Origin: Cellulophaga sp. F20128
GTDB lineage: Bacteria > Bacteroidota > Bacteroidia > Flavobacteriales > Flavobacteriaceae
Assembly (NCBI RefSeq): GCF_023015805.1
Contig: NZ_JALKBA010000023.1
Span: 1-46,773 of the forward strand
Direction: 5' to 3'
DNA: 46,773 nt
Shown here piece after piece: positions 26,184 through 34,675 of the stretch (within the stretch, counting starts at the first letter, position 1; the number at the start of each line of letters is the position of its first letter). A program made the position numbers and the translations under genes. The notes under the pieces are model-generated. The model was not told the origin of the DNA. It saw nothing but the letters and a program-made list of their open reading frames with translations, and did not search any database.

Positions 26184-26225
26184 AAAAAAGCCAAAATCTT
26201 AGAAACTTCTAAGATTTTGGCTTTT
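26184..26225 (-). terminator. Rho-independent terminator of pruA
   Basis: Perfect 18-bp stem (26186-26203 with 26208-26225) with a four-base loop, running into a T-tract on the minus strand, 19 bases behind the pruA stop. Confidence 0.93.
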
Positions 26226-26244
26226 GTACTAATTACGCGCTAGT

Positions 26245-27873
26245 TTACCCTAAAAATGGGTATCTATAATCTGTTGGTGTAACAAATGTTTCTTTAATCA
26301 ATCTTGGGGAAACCCAACGCAATAAGTTTTGTGCAGATCCAGCTTTATCATTAGTTCCGGATGCTCTAGCGCCACCAAACGGTTGTTGACCAACAACAGC
26401 TCCTGTGGGCTTGTCATTTATATAGAAGTTACCGGCGCAGTTTTGTAGAGCCTTGGTAGCTTCTTCAATGGCGTATCTATCTCCAGATAGAACAGCTCCA
26501 GTTAAAGCATACTCAGAAGTGCTGTCTACCAACTTCAATGTTTCTTTCCAGTCCTTATCGTCATACACATATATGGTTACAACAGGGCCAAAAAGCTCAG
26601 TCTCCATAGTGGTGTACTTAGGATTGGTAGTTAAAATAACCGTGGGCTCAATAAAGTAGCCTTTGGATTTGTCATAGTTACCACCGGCAAAAATTTCTGC
26701 GTCTTTAGCTTCTTTAGCGCCATCGATATATTTCGCTAGCTTGTCAAAAGATGCCTCGTGAATAACTGCCGTTACAAAATTGCTCATGTCTTCAGGAGAT
26801 CCTGGTTTGTTTATGGTAGCTAAATCTCTCTTCACCAATTCCAAAGTTTCCTTAGCGGTAGATTTTGGTAAATAAACCCTAGAAGCTGCGCTACATTTTT
26901 GTCCTTGGAACTCAAAAGAACCGCGAACTATGGCGGTAGCAACCTGTGCAGGATTAGCCGTTTTGTGGGCTAAAATAAAATCCTTGCCTCCTGTTTCGCC
27001 AACAATTCTTGGGTAAGTTTTATAGGTGTGTATGTTGTTCCCTATTTGTTTCCATAATTCTTTAAATACATAGGTAGATCCAGTATAGTGTAGTCCTGCA
27101 AAATCAGGACTCGCTAAGGCGGTTTCTGTAATCATAACAGGATCTCCGTAAACTACGTTGATAACGCCATCAGGAACACCTGCTTCCTTAAATATATCGA
27201 CCAATACTTTAGCAGAAAATACTTGACTATCACTTGGTTTCCATAAAACAACATTACCCATCATAGCAGCACTTGCGGGTAAATTCCCTGCGATAGCTGT
27301 AAAGTTAAATGGTGTAATAGCGTATACAAACCCTTCCAAAGGGCGGTATTCTACACGATTCCATATGCCTTCAGCAGAGTCTGGCTGCTCTGCGTAAATT
27401 TGCGTCATATATTCTACGTTAAAACGAAGAAAATCGATGTATTCGCAGGCGGCGTCAATTTCGGCTTGATGAATGGTTTTAGATTGCGCAATCATCGTTG
27501 CTGCATTTATTTTTGCTCGGTAAGGCCCGGCAACCAATTCTGCTGCTTTTAAAAATATCGCAGCGCGTTGTTCCCAGGCAAGGTTAGCCCAAGCTTCTCT
27601 TGCTTCTAATGCGTTTTCTATAGCTTTAGTAACGTGTTTTTTTTCTGCTACATGATAGTGTCCCACTATATGTTGATGGTCATGCGGAGGAGACATTGGC
27701 TTGGTGTTGCCTGTTCTAATTTCTTGGCTGCCTATATATAAAGGTACATCTACTGTTGCGTTATAATACGCTTTGTATTGATTAAGTACAGCTTCGCGTT
27801 CTGGCGTGCCAGGAGCGTAACTTTTTATTGGTTCGTTGATAGCGGTTGGAACTTCAAAAAATCCTTTGCCCAT
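26245..27873 (-). CDS. pruA: L-glutamate gamma-semialdehyde (1-pyrroline-5-carboxylate) dehydrogenase
   Basis: The 542-aa enzyme oxidises glutamate semialdehyde to glutamate, the second step of proline breakdown. The aldehyde dehydrogenase features are VYAITPFNFTAIAGNLPASAAMMGNVVLWKPSD near 180-212, HYTGSTYVFKELW (cofactor loop), VGETGGKDFILAHK with the catalytic Glu near 290, and the catalytic Cys in SFEFQGQKCSAASRVYLP near 318-335. The C-terminal NFYINDKPTGAVVGQQPFGGARASGTNDKAG is typical of the single-domain P5C dehydrogenase group. No proline dehydrogenase (PutA N-domain) is fused or adjacent, so the first step must be encoded elsewhere. It has its own promoter and terminator. Confidence 0.96.
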   Translation of the reverse strand: MGKGFFEVPTAINEPIKSYAPGTPEREAVLNQYKAYYNATVDVPLYIGSQEIRTGNTKPMSPPHDHQHIVGHYHVAEKKHVTKAIENALEAREAWANLAWEQRAAIFLKAAELVAGPYRAKINAATMIAQSKTIHQAEIDAACEYIDFLRFNVEYMTQIYAEQPDSAEGIWNRVEYRPLEGFVYAITPFNFTAIAGNLPASAAMMGNVVLWKPSDSQVFSAKVLVDIFKEAGVPDGVINVVYGDPVMITETALASPDFAGLHYTGSTYVFKELWKQIGNNIHTYKTYPRIVGETGGKDFILAHKTANPAQVATAIVRGSFEFQGQKCSAASRVYLPKSTAKETLELVKRDLATINKPGSPEDMSNFVTAVIHEASFDKLAKYIDGAKEAKDAEIFAGGNYDKSKGYFIEPTVILTTNPKYTTMETELFGPVVTIYVYDDKDWKETLKLVDSTSEYALTGAVLSGDRYAIEEATKALQNCAGNFYINDKPTGAVVGQQPFGGARASGTNDKAGSAQNLLRWVSPRLIKETFVTPTDYRYPFLG

Positions 27874-27903
27874 TTTTACTATTTTTTAGGTTAAAAACAG
27901 TTG

Positions 27904-27911
27904 CAAAGGTA
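27904..27911 (-). promoter_or_regulatory. TAnnTTTG -7 element, pruA
   Basis: Reads TACCTTTG on the minus strand, 30 nt before the pruA start. A TTG lies 24 bases further upstream (27936-27938), slightly beyond the usual spacing. Confidence 0.6.
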
Positions 27912-27962
27912 CTAAAATGAAACGCGTTATTAAAACAAAAATAGGATTTGTAAAGCGGAAAT

Positions 27963-28349
27963 TTAATTCAGGGCAAAAGGAGCACTAAATTTAAAATTCG
28001 GGATGTTTACTCTAAATTTTTCTGAAGTTGAAAAGTTGATCATGTTGTAGTGACCTCGCATTGCCCCAATAGGAGAAGTCAGCAAACAGCCAGAATTGTA
28101 GGTGTGTGATTGTCCCGGTTTTAATACGGGTTTTTGCCCAACAACACCTTCGCCGTCCATAATCTCTAAATCATTTAAAGAGTCGTATATTTCCCAATGC
28201 CTAGAGGTGAGTTGTACAGAATCTTTACTTTGGTTTTCAATGGTAATGGTGTACCCAAAAGCATAATGCATTTTGTAGTTTTTAAAGAAAGTTCCTTCAA
28301 AATTGGTGCTTATGGATACTTTAATGCCCTTGGTAACTTGTGTAGTCAT
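27963..28349 (-). CDS. apaG: ApaG-domain protein
   Basis: The 128-aa protein is a stand-alone ApaG domain with an immunoglobulin-like fold: ISTNFEGTFFKNYKMHYAFGYTITIENQSKDSVQLTSRHWEIYDS, then EGVVGQKPVLKPGQSHTYNSGCLLTSPIGAMRGHYNMI. These are the family signatures. In enterobacteria apaG has been linked to Co2+ resistance and Mg2+ efflux; the biochemical role is not settled. The start MTTQVTKGIKV at 28349 is preferred to Met1 three residues upstream (28358). It appears monocistronic, between pruA and the T9SS plug gene. Confidence 0.9.
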   Translation of the reverse strand: MTTQVTKGIKVSISTNFEGTFFKNYKMHYAFGYTITIENQSKDSVQLTSRHWEIYDSLNDLEIMDGEGVVGQKPVLKPGQSHTYNSGCLLTSPIGAMRGHYNMINFSTSEKFRVNIPNFKFSAPFALN

Positions 28350-28427
28350 AGTATTCAATTTTTAAAAACTATAGATTCTTTTTTTATTGGTCGCAATTAA
28401 CAGTGCGCCTTGTGTTGTCCACAAAAA

Positions 28428-28435
28428 CAAATATA
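28428..28435 (-). promoter_or_regulatory. TAnnTTTG -7 element, apaG
   Basis: Reads TATATTTG on the minus strand, about 70-80 nt before the apaG start. Exact consensus; -33 not evident. Confidence 0.5.
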
Positions 28436-28512
28436 ATTCTAAATTTGAAAGATGCTATATGTTTTAACGTATTTTCGGCAAACGAATAACTTTAGCTGAC
28501 AAAGTTGTGGCA

Positions 28513-29757
28513 TTAGTTGGTGATATTGCTAGAATTTCCACTACCTAACCCAATAAGGCTATCAAACTGATCTCCAAAATTTCTGTAATATACAAGCACC
28601 AAATAGTTGTTTTCCGTATAGTGAAAATCTCCTCCTATGGTGTTGATATTAATTTGGTTGTCTTCAGTTTTAATGGCGTATTTGTAGTTGTAGAAGCCTT
28701 GTTTTAGTTTTAGTACTCCTTCCATATAGCCGGTGTTCTCGTTGTAGGTTAATTTGTTCTCTTCTGTAAGCGCGTAATTGTTGAACTTTCCAAATACATA
28801 TACATCGTTTAGGGCAATGGTTTCTTTATATGGTAATTTAAAATGAATACTGGTATACTCTGCTTCTCTAGAGGCGTCATCTCCTTGTTGCGTACCGACA
28901 ATAAAATCGCCATTAATATCAGGAAAATAGGTGTAAGGTTCTTTGCTTCTGTGCTGGTCTGTATGTAGGTAATGATGATAAATATCCTCTAGTTGTACAC
29001 GGGCAATTGCTGTGGTTGTGGCCCGAAGATCTTTGGTGTCAAAGTTTAAAAATTCATTGCCGCCAAAAAAACTAGTTTCGGTATCATATTTATAGATCAA
29101 TTCTTTTCCTATGGTGTATTGTGGCTTTATATTGTAAAGGGCAGACGTCCAATAGTAGTTTTGAAGTATGGCTATTTTTACGGCTCTTTTTGGATTTATA
29201 AGTTGAAAATTGCCAGCGTTAATAGTGACTTGAACGACTTGCTTTTCGTTTAAGAAATTAAAATCGCGTGTTCTTTTAGTACTGACACCAACGGTTACCA
29301 TATTTTTGTAAACTAAAAACCGTCTTGAAAATTGAAGTTCGTCTATATCGTTGTAAACTTCCAACATGTAGTTGCCACTAATCTTAAGACTTAGGTTATT
29401 GTTGGGGATAGTTAAACGGTAGTTAGAATAGGCTTGTAAGGTATTGTAACTGTTGCTGTATTCCGTGATTCTTTGGTTGTCTAGTCCGCTCAGGTATTGC
29501 GATTTTAATAAATTGGATGGCTTCCAGGTGTAATCGCAATGTACAATCTTGTAGTAGTAGTCATCTTCAGAGGCGTTGAGGTCGTCAAATTCTAGGTAGG
29601 CATATGCGCCAAGTTCTATGATGGGAAATTGATCTGCTGTTGTTCCTTTAAAAAGTATGGATTTTATATTGCTCGGAGGGTTTTTTTCTACGAGTTCTTG
29701 TGCTTGTGCTAAAAAAAAACTCCCTAAAGACAGAAGTAGGAAAAAATAGTGTTTCAT
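28513..29757 (-). CDS. Type IX secretion system plug protein (DUF5103)
   Basis: The 414-aa protein begins with a signal peptide (MKHYFFLLLSLGSFFLAQAQ). It matches the DUF5103 family: NPPSNIKSILFKGTTADQFPIIELGAYAYLEFDDL, then DYYYKIVHCDYTWKPSNLLKSQYLSGLDNQRITEYSNSYNT. The rest is beta-rich, ending with a starch-binding-like module (NDVYVFGKFNNYAL, then GFYNYKYAI). In Flavobacterium johnsoniae a protein of this family was seen closing the periplasmic side of the SprA translocon. I start at 29757: the -7 element at 29775-29782 lies between that ATG and the longer possible start at 29787. Confidence 0.9.
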   Translation of the reverse strand: MKHYFFLLLSLGSFFLAQAQELVEKNPPSNIKSILFKGTTADQFPIIELGAYAYLEFDDLNASEDDYYYKIVHCDYTWKPSNLLKSQYLSGLDNQRITEYSNSYNTLQAYSNYRLTIPNNNLSLKISGNYMLEVYNDIDELQFSRRFLVYKNMVTVGVSTKRTRDFNFLNEKQVVQVTINAGNFQLINPKRAVKIAILQNYYWTSALYNIKPQYTIGKELIYKYDTETSFFGGNEFLNFDTKDLRATTTAIARVQLEDIYHHYLHTDQHRSKEPYTYFPDINGDFIVGTQQGDDASREAEYTSIHFKLPYKETIALNDVYVFGKFNNYALTEENKLTYNENTGYMEGVLKLKQGFYNYKYAIKTEDNQININTIGGDFHYTENNYLVLVYYRNFGDQFDSLIGLGSGNSSNITN

Positions 29758-29774
29758 TGCGTGATATTGAACTG

Positions 29775-29782
29775 CAAATATA
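29775..29782 (-). promoter_or_regulatory. TAnnTTTG -7 element, T9SS plug gene
   Basis: Reads TATATTTG on the minus strand, 17 nt before the ATG at 29757. It excludes a start at 29787. Confidence 0.6.
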
Positions 29783-29895
29783 AGCAAAAGTTGTGCCTAA
29801 AATTATTTTGAGTCATTTTGGAGTAGCTTTATTTAGAATCAATATAAATAAAATATCTTCTGTTGTTTTGGCGAGGAAATATGCACTTAAAACTT

Positions 29896-29903
29896 TAAAT
29901 TTG
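29896..29903 (+). promoter_or_regulatory. TAnnTTTG -7 element, nqr operon
   Basis: TAAATTTG lies 34 nt before nqrA. The nearest upstream TTG is 25 bases away, longer than usual. It is the only strong candidate in the gap. Confidence 0.6.
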
Positions 29904-29937
29904 CACGAAATTTTGTTAACCTAAGGTCTACAATAAT

Positions 29938-31287
29938 ATGTCTACAGACATTCGAATAAAAAAAGGCTTAAATATCAACCTAGTCGGTGCCGCAGAGCAA
30001 ACTACCTCTAAAGCGGTTTTAAGTAATGTTTACGCAATAAATCTTGACGATTTTCATGGTGTAACGCCAAAAATGTTAGTAAAAGAAGGGGCTTCTGTTA
30101 AAGCAGGAGAGCCGTTGTTTTACAATAAGGATATAGAAGAAATGTTTTTTGTTTCTCCTGTAGCTGGTGAATTGGTGGAAATACAAAGAGGAGCAAGAAG
30201 AAAAATATTATCGCTAAAGATTCGCGCTAATAAATCCAATGAGGTAGTAGAACACAAAACACTAAACTTAGCGAATGCGACTGCAATTGATGTAAAAGAG
30301 CAGTTGTTGACATCAGGTTGTTGGGCTTTTATTAAACAAAGACCCTATGATGTAGTTGCCAATCCAAAAGTTGCTCCAAAGGCTATTTTTGTTTCTGGTT
30401 ATGCAACAGCGCCATTGGCGGCAAACCTCGATTATGTTTTGCAAGGAAAAGAAAAGGAATTACAAGCGGCAGTAACTGCACTTGCAACCTTGACTTCTGG
30501 AACAGTGCATGTTTCTGTGAATAGTGCCAACTCACCATTGTCTGGTTTGTCTGGGGTTACAGAGCATAAAGTTTCTGGGCCACATCCTGCAGGCTTAGTG
30601 GGTACGCAGATCAATAAAATTGACCCTATTAATAAAGGGGAAATGGTTTGGACCGTGAATGCCCAAGACTTGGTGATTATAGGTGAGTTGTTGTTAACGG
30701 GTAAGTTTAACGCACAAAGAACAATAGCGTTGGCTGGTTCTGTTGTTAAGTCGCCTAAATATTACACAGCTACTATAGGATCTGAAATTTCTACTTTCTT
30801 ATATGGAAGTGGTGTTGCTATTGAAAACTTCCGGGTTGTTAATGGCGATGTGTTAACGGGGTCTAAGACTTCTCCAGAAGGGTATTTGGGATATTATAAC
30901 AATACAGTAACAGTTATTCCTGAAGGGGACGATTATGAGTTATTTGGATGGAACAAGCCTGTTTTTAATAAAATATCATCAACGAGAGCAATGACCTTTT
31001 CATGGTTGTTCCCGAAGAAGAAATATGATTTAAATACCAATACTAATGGCGAGCATAGAGCTTTTGTTGTTACTGGTGCTTATGAAAAAGTGTTTCCAAT
31101 GGATATTTATCCCATGCAGTTGTTAAAAGCTTGTATGATAAAGGATTTGGATGAAATGGAACAGCTTGGATTGTATGAAGTTGCCCCAGAAGATTTTTCA
31201 TTAACGGAGTTTATATGCATATCCAAACAACCACATCAGCAAATAATTAGAGAAGGGTTGGACTTATTACAAAAAGAAATAGGATAA
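29938..31287 (+). CDS. nqrA: Na+-translocating NADH:quinone reductase subunit A
   Basis: The 449-aa soluble subunit sits on the cytoplasmic face of the NQR complex, which oxidises NADH, reduces quinone and exports Na+. It starts with the typical IRIKKGLNINLVGAAEQ segment and an N-terminal biotinyl-like fold (MLVKEGASVKAGEPLFYNKDIEEMFFVSPVAGELVEIQRGARRKIL). GPHPAGLVGTQINKIDPINKGEMVW is a clear NqrA signature near residue 215. It ends with FICISKQPHQQIIREGLDLLQKEIG. It is first of six genes in the order A to F with only short gaps, so one transcript is expected. Confidence 0.97.
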   Translation: MSTDIRIKKGLNINLVGAAEQTTSKAVLSNVYAINLDDFHGVTPKMLVKEGASVKAGEPLFYNKDIEEMFFVSPVAGELVEIQRGARRKILSLKIRANKSNEVVEHKTLNLANATAIDVKEQLLTSGCWAFIKQRPYDVVANPKVAPKAIFVSGYATAPLAANLDYVLQGKEKELQAAVTALATLTSGTVHVSVNSANSPLSGLSGVTEHKVSGPHPAGLVGTQINKIDPINKGEMVWTVNAQDLVIIGELLLTGKFNAQRTIALAGSVVKSPKYYTATIGSEISTFLYGSGVAIENFRVVNGDVLTGSKTSPEGYLGYYNNTVTVIPEGDDYELFGWNKPVFNKISSTRAMTFSWLFPKKKYDLNTNTNGEHRAFVVTGAYEKVFPMDIYPMQLLKACMIKDLDEMEQLGLYEVAPEDFSLTEFICISKQPHQQIIREGLDLLQKEIG

Positions 31288-31290
31288 AAG

Positions 31291-32493
31291 ATGGGTCTTA
31301 AAAATACATTACACAATTTAAAGGAAAAGTATAAAGGCAAAAAAATGGCACCTGCATTTAATGCAATCCATACGTTTTTGTACTTGCCAAATGAAACTAC
31401 GCATTCTGGTTCTCATGTGAGGGCGGCAGATGATTTAAAGCGTACAATGAATACGGTTATCATGGCGTTGGTTCCAGTTTTATTATTTGGAATGTTCAAT
31501 GCTGGTTACCAACACTTTTCTGCAATAAATGGTTTTCCCGCAGATTTCTCCCTTATGGAACATTTTCTTACTTGGGATAACTTCTGGGTTGGAATTACAA
31601 CTGTACTTCCTTTGGTGCTTATCTCTTATGGGGTTGGACTAGCGGTAGAGTTTGTTTTTGCAGTGATTAAAGGACATGAAGTAGAAGAAGGCTACCTGGT
31701 AACGGGTATGTTGGTACCATTAATTGTTCCTGTTGATACCCCTTTATGGATGTTGGCAGTAGCTGTTGTTTTTGGTGTCGTAATCGGAAAAGAAGTTTTT
31801 GGTGGTACAGGAATGAATATTTTAAATCCTGCATTAACCATTAGAGCCTTTTTATTCTTTGCATATCCAACTTGGATGAGTGGAGATAAGGTTTGGGTGC
31901 ATGGAGCGGTAGAAAGAGCCGGGACTGCAGATGCTATTTCTGGTGAAACTGTTCTTGGACACTTGGCTCAGAATAGTGACTTGTCGCATTCAGTTTCGGA
32001 CATGTTCTTTGGTTTTATACCGGGTTCAGTAGGTGAGACTTCAACATTCTTAATACTTTTAGGGGGCTTGTTCTTAATCTTTACCAAGATAGCAAGCTGG
32101 CGTATTATGTTAAGTGCTGTTGTGGGTGCCTTAGTGATGGGCTTAATTTTTAATGGCGCAGTTAGTGCAGAATGGATTTCGGAAGGAAGTAAATTCTACG
32201 GTTTAATGAGCTTTGAATTCTGGCAGCATTTGCTTGTTGGTGGTTTGGCCTTCGGTATTGTATATATGGCTACGGATCCAGTTACAGGTTCACAAACCAA
32301 TAAAGGCAAATGGATTTACGGATTCTTTATCGGATTTATATCGGTTTTAATTAGAGTATTTAATCCGGCATATCCAGAAGGAGTTTTCTTGGCCATATTA
32401 TTAATGAATGTTTTTGCGCCTACAATAGATCACTATGTGATTCAAGGGAATGTTAAAAAACGTTTGAAAAGATTAAAAAAGACTACAGCTTAA
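31291..32493 (+). CDS. nqrB: Na+-translocating NADH:quinone reductase subunit B
   Basis: The 400-aa membrane subunit carries covalent FMN and riboflavin and forms much of the Na+ path. About ten hydrophobic helices are seen, with GHEVEEGYLVTGMLVPLIVPVDTPLWML and FGGTGMNILNPALTIRAFLFF as strong signatures. The expected flavinylation site lies in DAISGETVLGH: Thr220 of SGET would accept FMN, where the usual motif is SGAT, so one motif position differs. It lies three bases behind nqrA. ApbE, which installs the flavin, is encoded downstream in the same locus. Confidence 0.97.
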   Translation: MGLKNTLHNLKEKYKGKKMAPAFNAIHTFLYLPNETTHSGSHVRAADDLKRTMNTVIMALVPVLLFGMFNAGYQHFSAINGFPADFSLMEHFLTWDNFWVGITTVLPLVLISYGVGLAVEFVFAVIKGHEVEEGYLVTGMLVPLIVPVDTPLWMLAVAVVFGVVIGKEVFGGTGMNILNPALTIRAFLFFAYPTWMSGDKVWVHGAVERAGTADAISGETVLGHLAQNSDLSHSVSDMFFGFIPGSVGETSTFLILLGGLFLIFTKIASWRIMLSAVVGALVMGLIFNGAVSAEWISEGSKFYGLMSFEFWQHLLVGGLAFGIVYMATDPVTGSQTNKGKWIYGFFIGFISVLIRVFNPAYPEGVFLAILLMNVFAPTIDHYVIQGNVKKRLKRLKKTTA

Positions 32494-32507
32494 TATAAAG
32501 TATAATT

Positions 32508-33260
32508 ATGGCAATTGATACAGATAAAAATAGTTACACCGTCATTTTTGCAGCAATTATGGTTGTTGTTGTGGGGTCTATCTTGGCTTTTTTAGCGTCA
32601 TCGTTGAATGATCGTATTAAAGAAAACGAAAGATTTGAAAAACAACAGAACATTTTGTACGCAATGGGTGTTGATGAAAATGAAGATGAAGGAAGCGTAA
32701 ATTTTATTCCTACGGATAAGGTTGAGGCCGAATTTAAAAAGTACATTAAAGAGCAATTGGTAATACAAGGTGATAAGATCACTACGGATGACCAGGCATA
32801 TTTAATAGATTTAAAGAAACAAGAAACACTTGCTAAAAGTGGAGAGCAGCGAAAATTACCTGTATTTATTGGAGAAAGAGACGGAGTTAAATCGTATATC
32901 ATTCCTATGAGAGGGAAAGGTCTTTGGGATGCAATTTGGGGTTTTGTTGCCTTAGGTGAAGATTTAAAGGTGCAAGGTGTCTTTTTTGATCACAAAGGGG
33001 AAACACCAGGCCTAGGAGCAAATATTAAGCAGCGTTATTTTATGGACGACTTTGTTGGTGAGTCTATTTTAAGCGGAAATAGTTTTGTTGGTATAGCAGT
33101 AGCAAAAGGGAATAATGACCCTATCAATGAAATTAAGGATGACAATGAAGTAGATGCTTTAGCTGGTGCTACTATTACAGGTGACGGAGTGTCTGCGATG
33201 ATAAAGCAAAGCATAGCGCTTTATAAAGATTATTTAGAAACTATAAGAGCTAAAAATTAA
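32508..33260 (+). CDS. nqrC: Na+-translocating NADH:quinone reductase subunit C
   Basis: The 250-aa subunit has one N-terminal membrane helix (TVIFAAIMVVVVGSILAFLASSL, 11-33) and an FMN-binding domain. The flavin-attachment motif is DALAGATITGDGV near 217-229, with Thr222 the expected covalent FMN acceptor; the first motif residue is Ala where Ser or Thr is common. GLWDAIWGFVALGEDLKVQGVFFDHKGETPGLGA is the FMN-binding domain signature. Residues about 56-70 are an acidic stretch (DENEDEGS). It is third in the nqr operon. Confidence 0.96.
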   Translation: MAIDTDKNSYTVIFAAIMVVVVGSILAFLASSLNDRIKENERFEKQQNILYAMGVDENEDEGSVNFIPTDKVEAEFKKYIKEQLVIQGDKITTDDQAYLIDLKKQETLAKSGEQRKLPVFIGERDGVKSYIIPMRGKGLWDAIWGFVALGEDLKVQGVFFDHKGETPGLGANIKQRYFMDDFVGESILSGNSFVGIAVAKGNNDPINEIKDDNEVDALAGATITGDGVSAMIKQSIALYKDYLETIRAKN

Positions 33261-33263
33261 GAA

Positions 33264-33911
33264 ATGGGATTACTTTCTAAAAAAGATGCAAATCTAATAT
33301 TAGATCCATTAGCGGATAACAACCCAATTACCATTCAGGTACTGGGAATTTGTTCTGCCTTGGCAATTACAGCAGAATTAAAAGCGTCTATAGTAATGGC
33401 GATTTCAGTGATGTTTGTACTGGGAATAGGGAACGTTGTGATCTCTTTAATGCGGAATATCATTCCGTCAAAAATTAGAATTATTGTACAATTGGTTGTC
33501 GTAGCTTCTCTAGTAATAATCGTAGATCAGGTATTAAAAGCCTTTGCTTATGAGTTAAGTAAGACCTTGTCTGTATTTGTTGGTTTAATTATTACCAACT
33601 GTATTATTATGGGGCGTTTTGAGGCTTTTGCCTTGGCAAACGGGCCTTGGAGGTCATTCCTAGATGGTATAGGAAACTCTTTTGGTTATGGTTTAATATT
33701 GATTATTGTTGGGTTCTTTAGAGAACTTTTAGGTTCTGGAACTTTATTAGGGTATAAAGTATTGGGCGATCCAATTGCTAAATCTGGTTTGTATGCATTT
33801 GGATATGAAAACAATGGTTTTATGTTATTGTCACCAATGGCGTTAATTGTAGTTGGAATCATCATTTGGATACAACGTTCAAGAAATAAAGCCTTAATAG
33901 AAGAAAACTAG
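33264..33911 (+). CDS. nqrD: Na+-translocating NADH:quinone reductase subunit D
   Basis: The 215-aa subunit has six membrane helices and resembles NqrE and the Rnf A/E subunits. The two cysteines that help hold the intramembrane [2Fe-2S] centre are present at 30 ([11 protein letters not shown]) and 113 ([16 protein letters not shown]). It also has [27 protein letters not shown], a family signature. Length is close to the family norm. It lies 3 bases behind nqrC and 27 before nqrE. Confidence 0.96.
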   Translation: MGLLSKKDANLILDPLADNNPITIQVLGICSALAITAELKASIVMAISVMFVLGIGNVVISLMRNIIPSKIRIIVQLVVVASLVIIVDQVLKAFAYELSKTLSVFVGLIITNCIIMGRFEAFALANGPWRSFLDGIGNSFGYGLILIIVGFFRELLGSGTLLGYKVLGDPIAKSGLYAFGYENNGFMLLSPMALIVVGIIIWIQRSRNKALIEEN

Positions 33912-33938
33912 AATTAGTTATATAAAAAGTACAATGTT

Positions 33939-34673
33939 ATGTTAGAACATATAGAATTATTCTTTAAATCCATATTCATAGACAATATGGTATTTGCTAC
34001 CTTTTTAGGAATGTGTTCCTATTTGGCGGTATCTAAAAAAGTGACAACAGCTGTAGGTTTAGGAGCTGCTGTAATTTTTGTACTGGCGGTAACAGTGCCT
34101 TTAAACTGGCTGTTAGATCAGTATGTGTTAAGAGATGGAGCGTTAGCTTGGCTAGGTCCAGAATATGCAGATTATAATTTAAGCTTTTTATCCTTTATTT
34201 TATTTATTGCTACCATTGCAACAATGGTTCAATTGGTAGAGATTGTGGTAGAAAAGTTTTCGCCTTCCTTATACAATTCATTAGGTATTTTTTTACCATT
34301 AATTGCTGTAAACTGCGCCATATTAGGTGGATCGTTGTTTATGCAATCTAGAGACATCCAAACCTTAGGTTTAGCGTTTAATTACGGGGTTAGTTCTGGT
34401 ATTGGTTGGTTCTTAGCAATTTTAGCTATTGCCGCCATTCGTGAAAAAATAAGATACTCTAATGTGCCACCTGCCTTAAGAGGCTTGGGTATTACATTTA
34501 TTGTTACAGGACTTATGGCCATCGGCTTTATGAGTTTTGGAGGGATGCTAACCGGTGGTGATGATGCTCCTCAAGAGGAAAAATCGGGCACCGCACAGCA
34601 AATTGAAGAAAAGAAAGTTAAGAATGAGGTTGATGAAAATTCAGTTTCTTATAACAACGCTATAAATAAATAA
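33939..34673 (+). CDS. nqrE: Na+-translocating NADH:quinone reductase subunit E with charged C-terminal tail
   Basis: The 244-aa subunit pairs with NqrD. The iron-sulfur cysteines are at 26 (FLGMCSYLAVSKKV) and 126 (LIAVNCAILGGSLFM). Six membrane helices end near residue 203 (GLMAIGFMSFGGM), where the roughly 200-aa proteobacterial proteins also end. Here about 40 more residues follow (GGDDAPQEEKSGTAQQIEE, then KKVKNEVDENS to the end), strongly charged and probably disordered. I cannot say by eye how widely the tail is conserved in flavobacteria. nqrF begins 2 bases after the stop codon. Confidence 0.96.
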   Translation: MLEHIELFFKSIFIDNMVFATFLGMCSYLAVSKKVTTAVGLGAAVIFVLAVTVPLNWLLDQYVLRDGALAWLGPEYADYNLSFLSFILFIATIATMVQLVEIVVEKFSPSLYNSLGIFLPLIAVNCAILGGSLFMQSRDIQTLGLAFNYGVSSGIGWFLAILAIAAIREKIRYSNVPPALRGLGITFIVTGLMAIGFMSFGGMLTGGDDAPQEEKSGTAQQIEEKKVKNEVDENSVSYNNAINK

Positions 34674-34675
34674 GA

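Noticed and set aside
28440-28447. Exact TAnnTTTG on the plus strand between apaG and the plug gene
   Set aside because: Both flanking genes are on the minus strand and no plus-strand gene or small frame follows.
28490-28512. AACTTT/AAAGTT dyad behind the plug gene
   Set aside because: Six-base arms without a U-tract; not convincing as a terminator.
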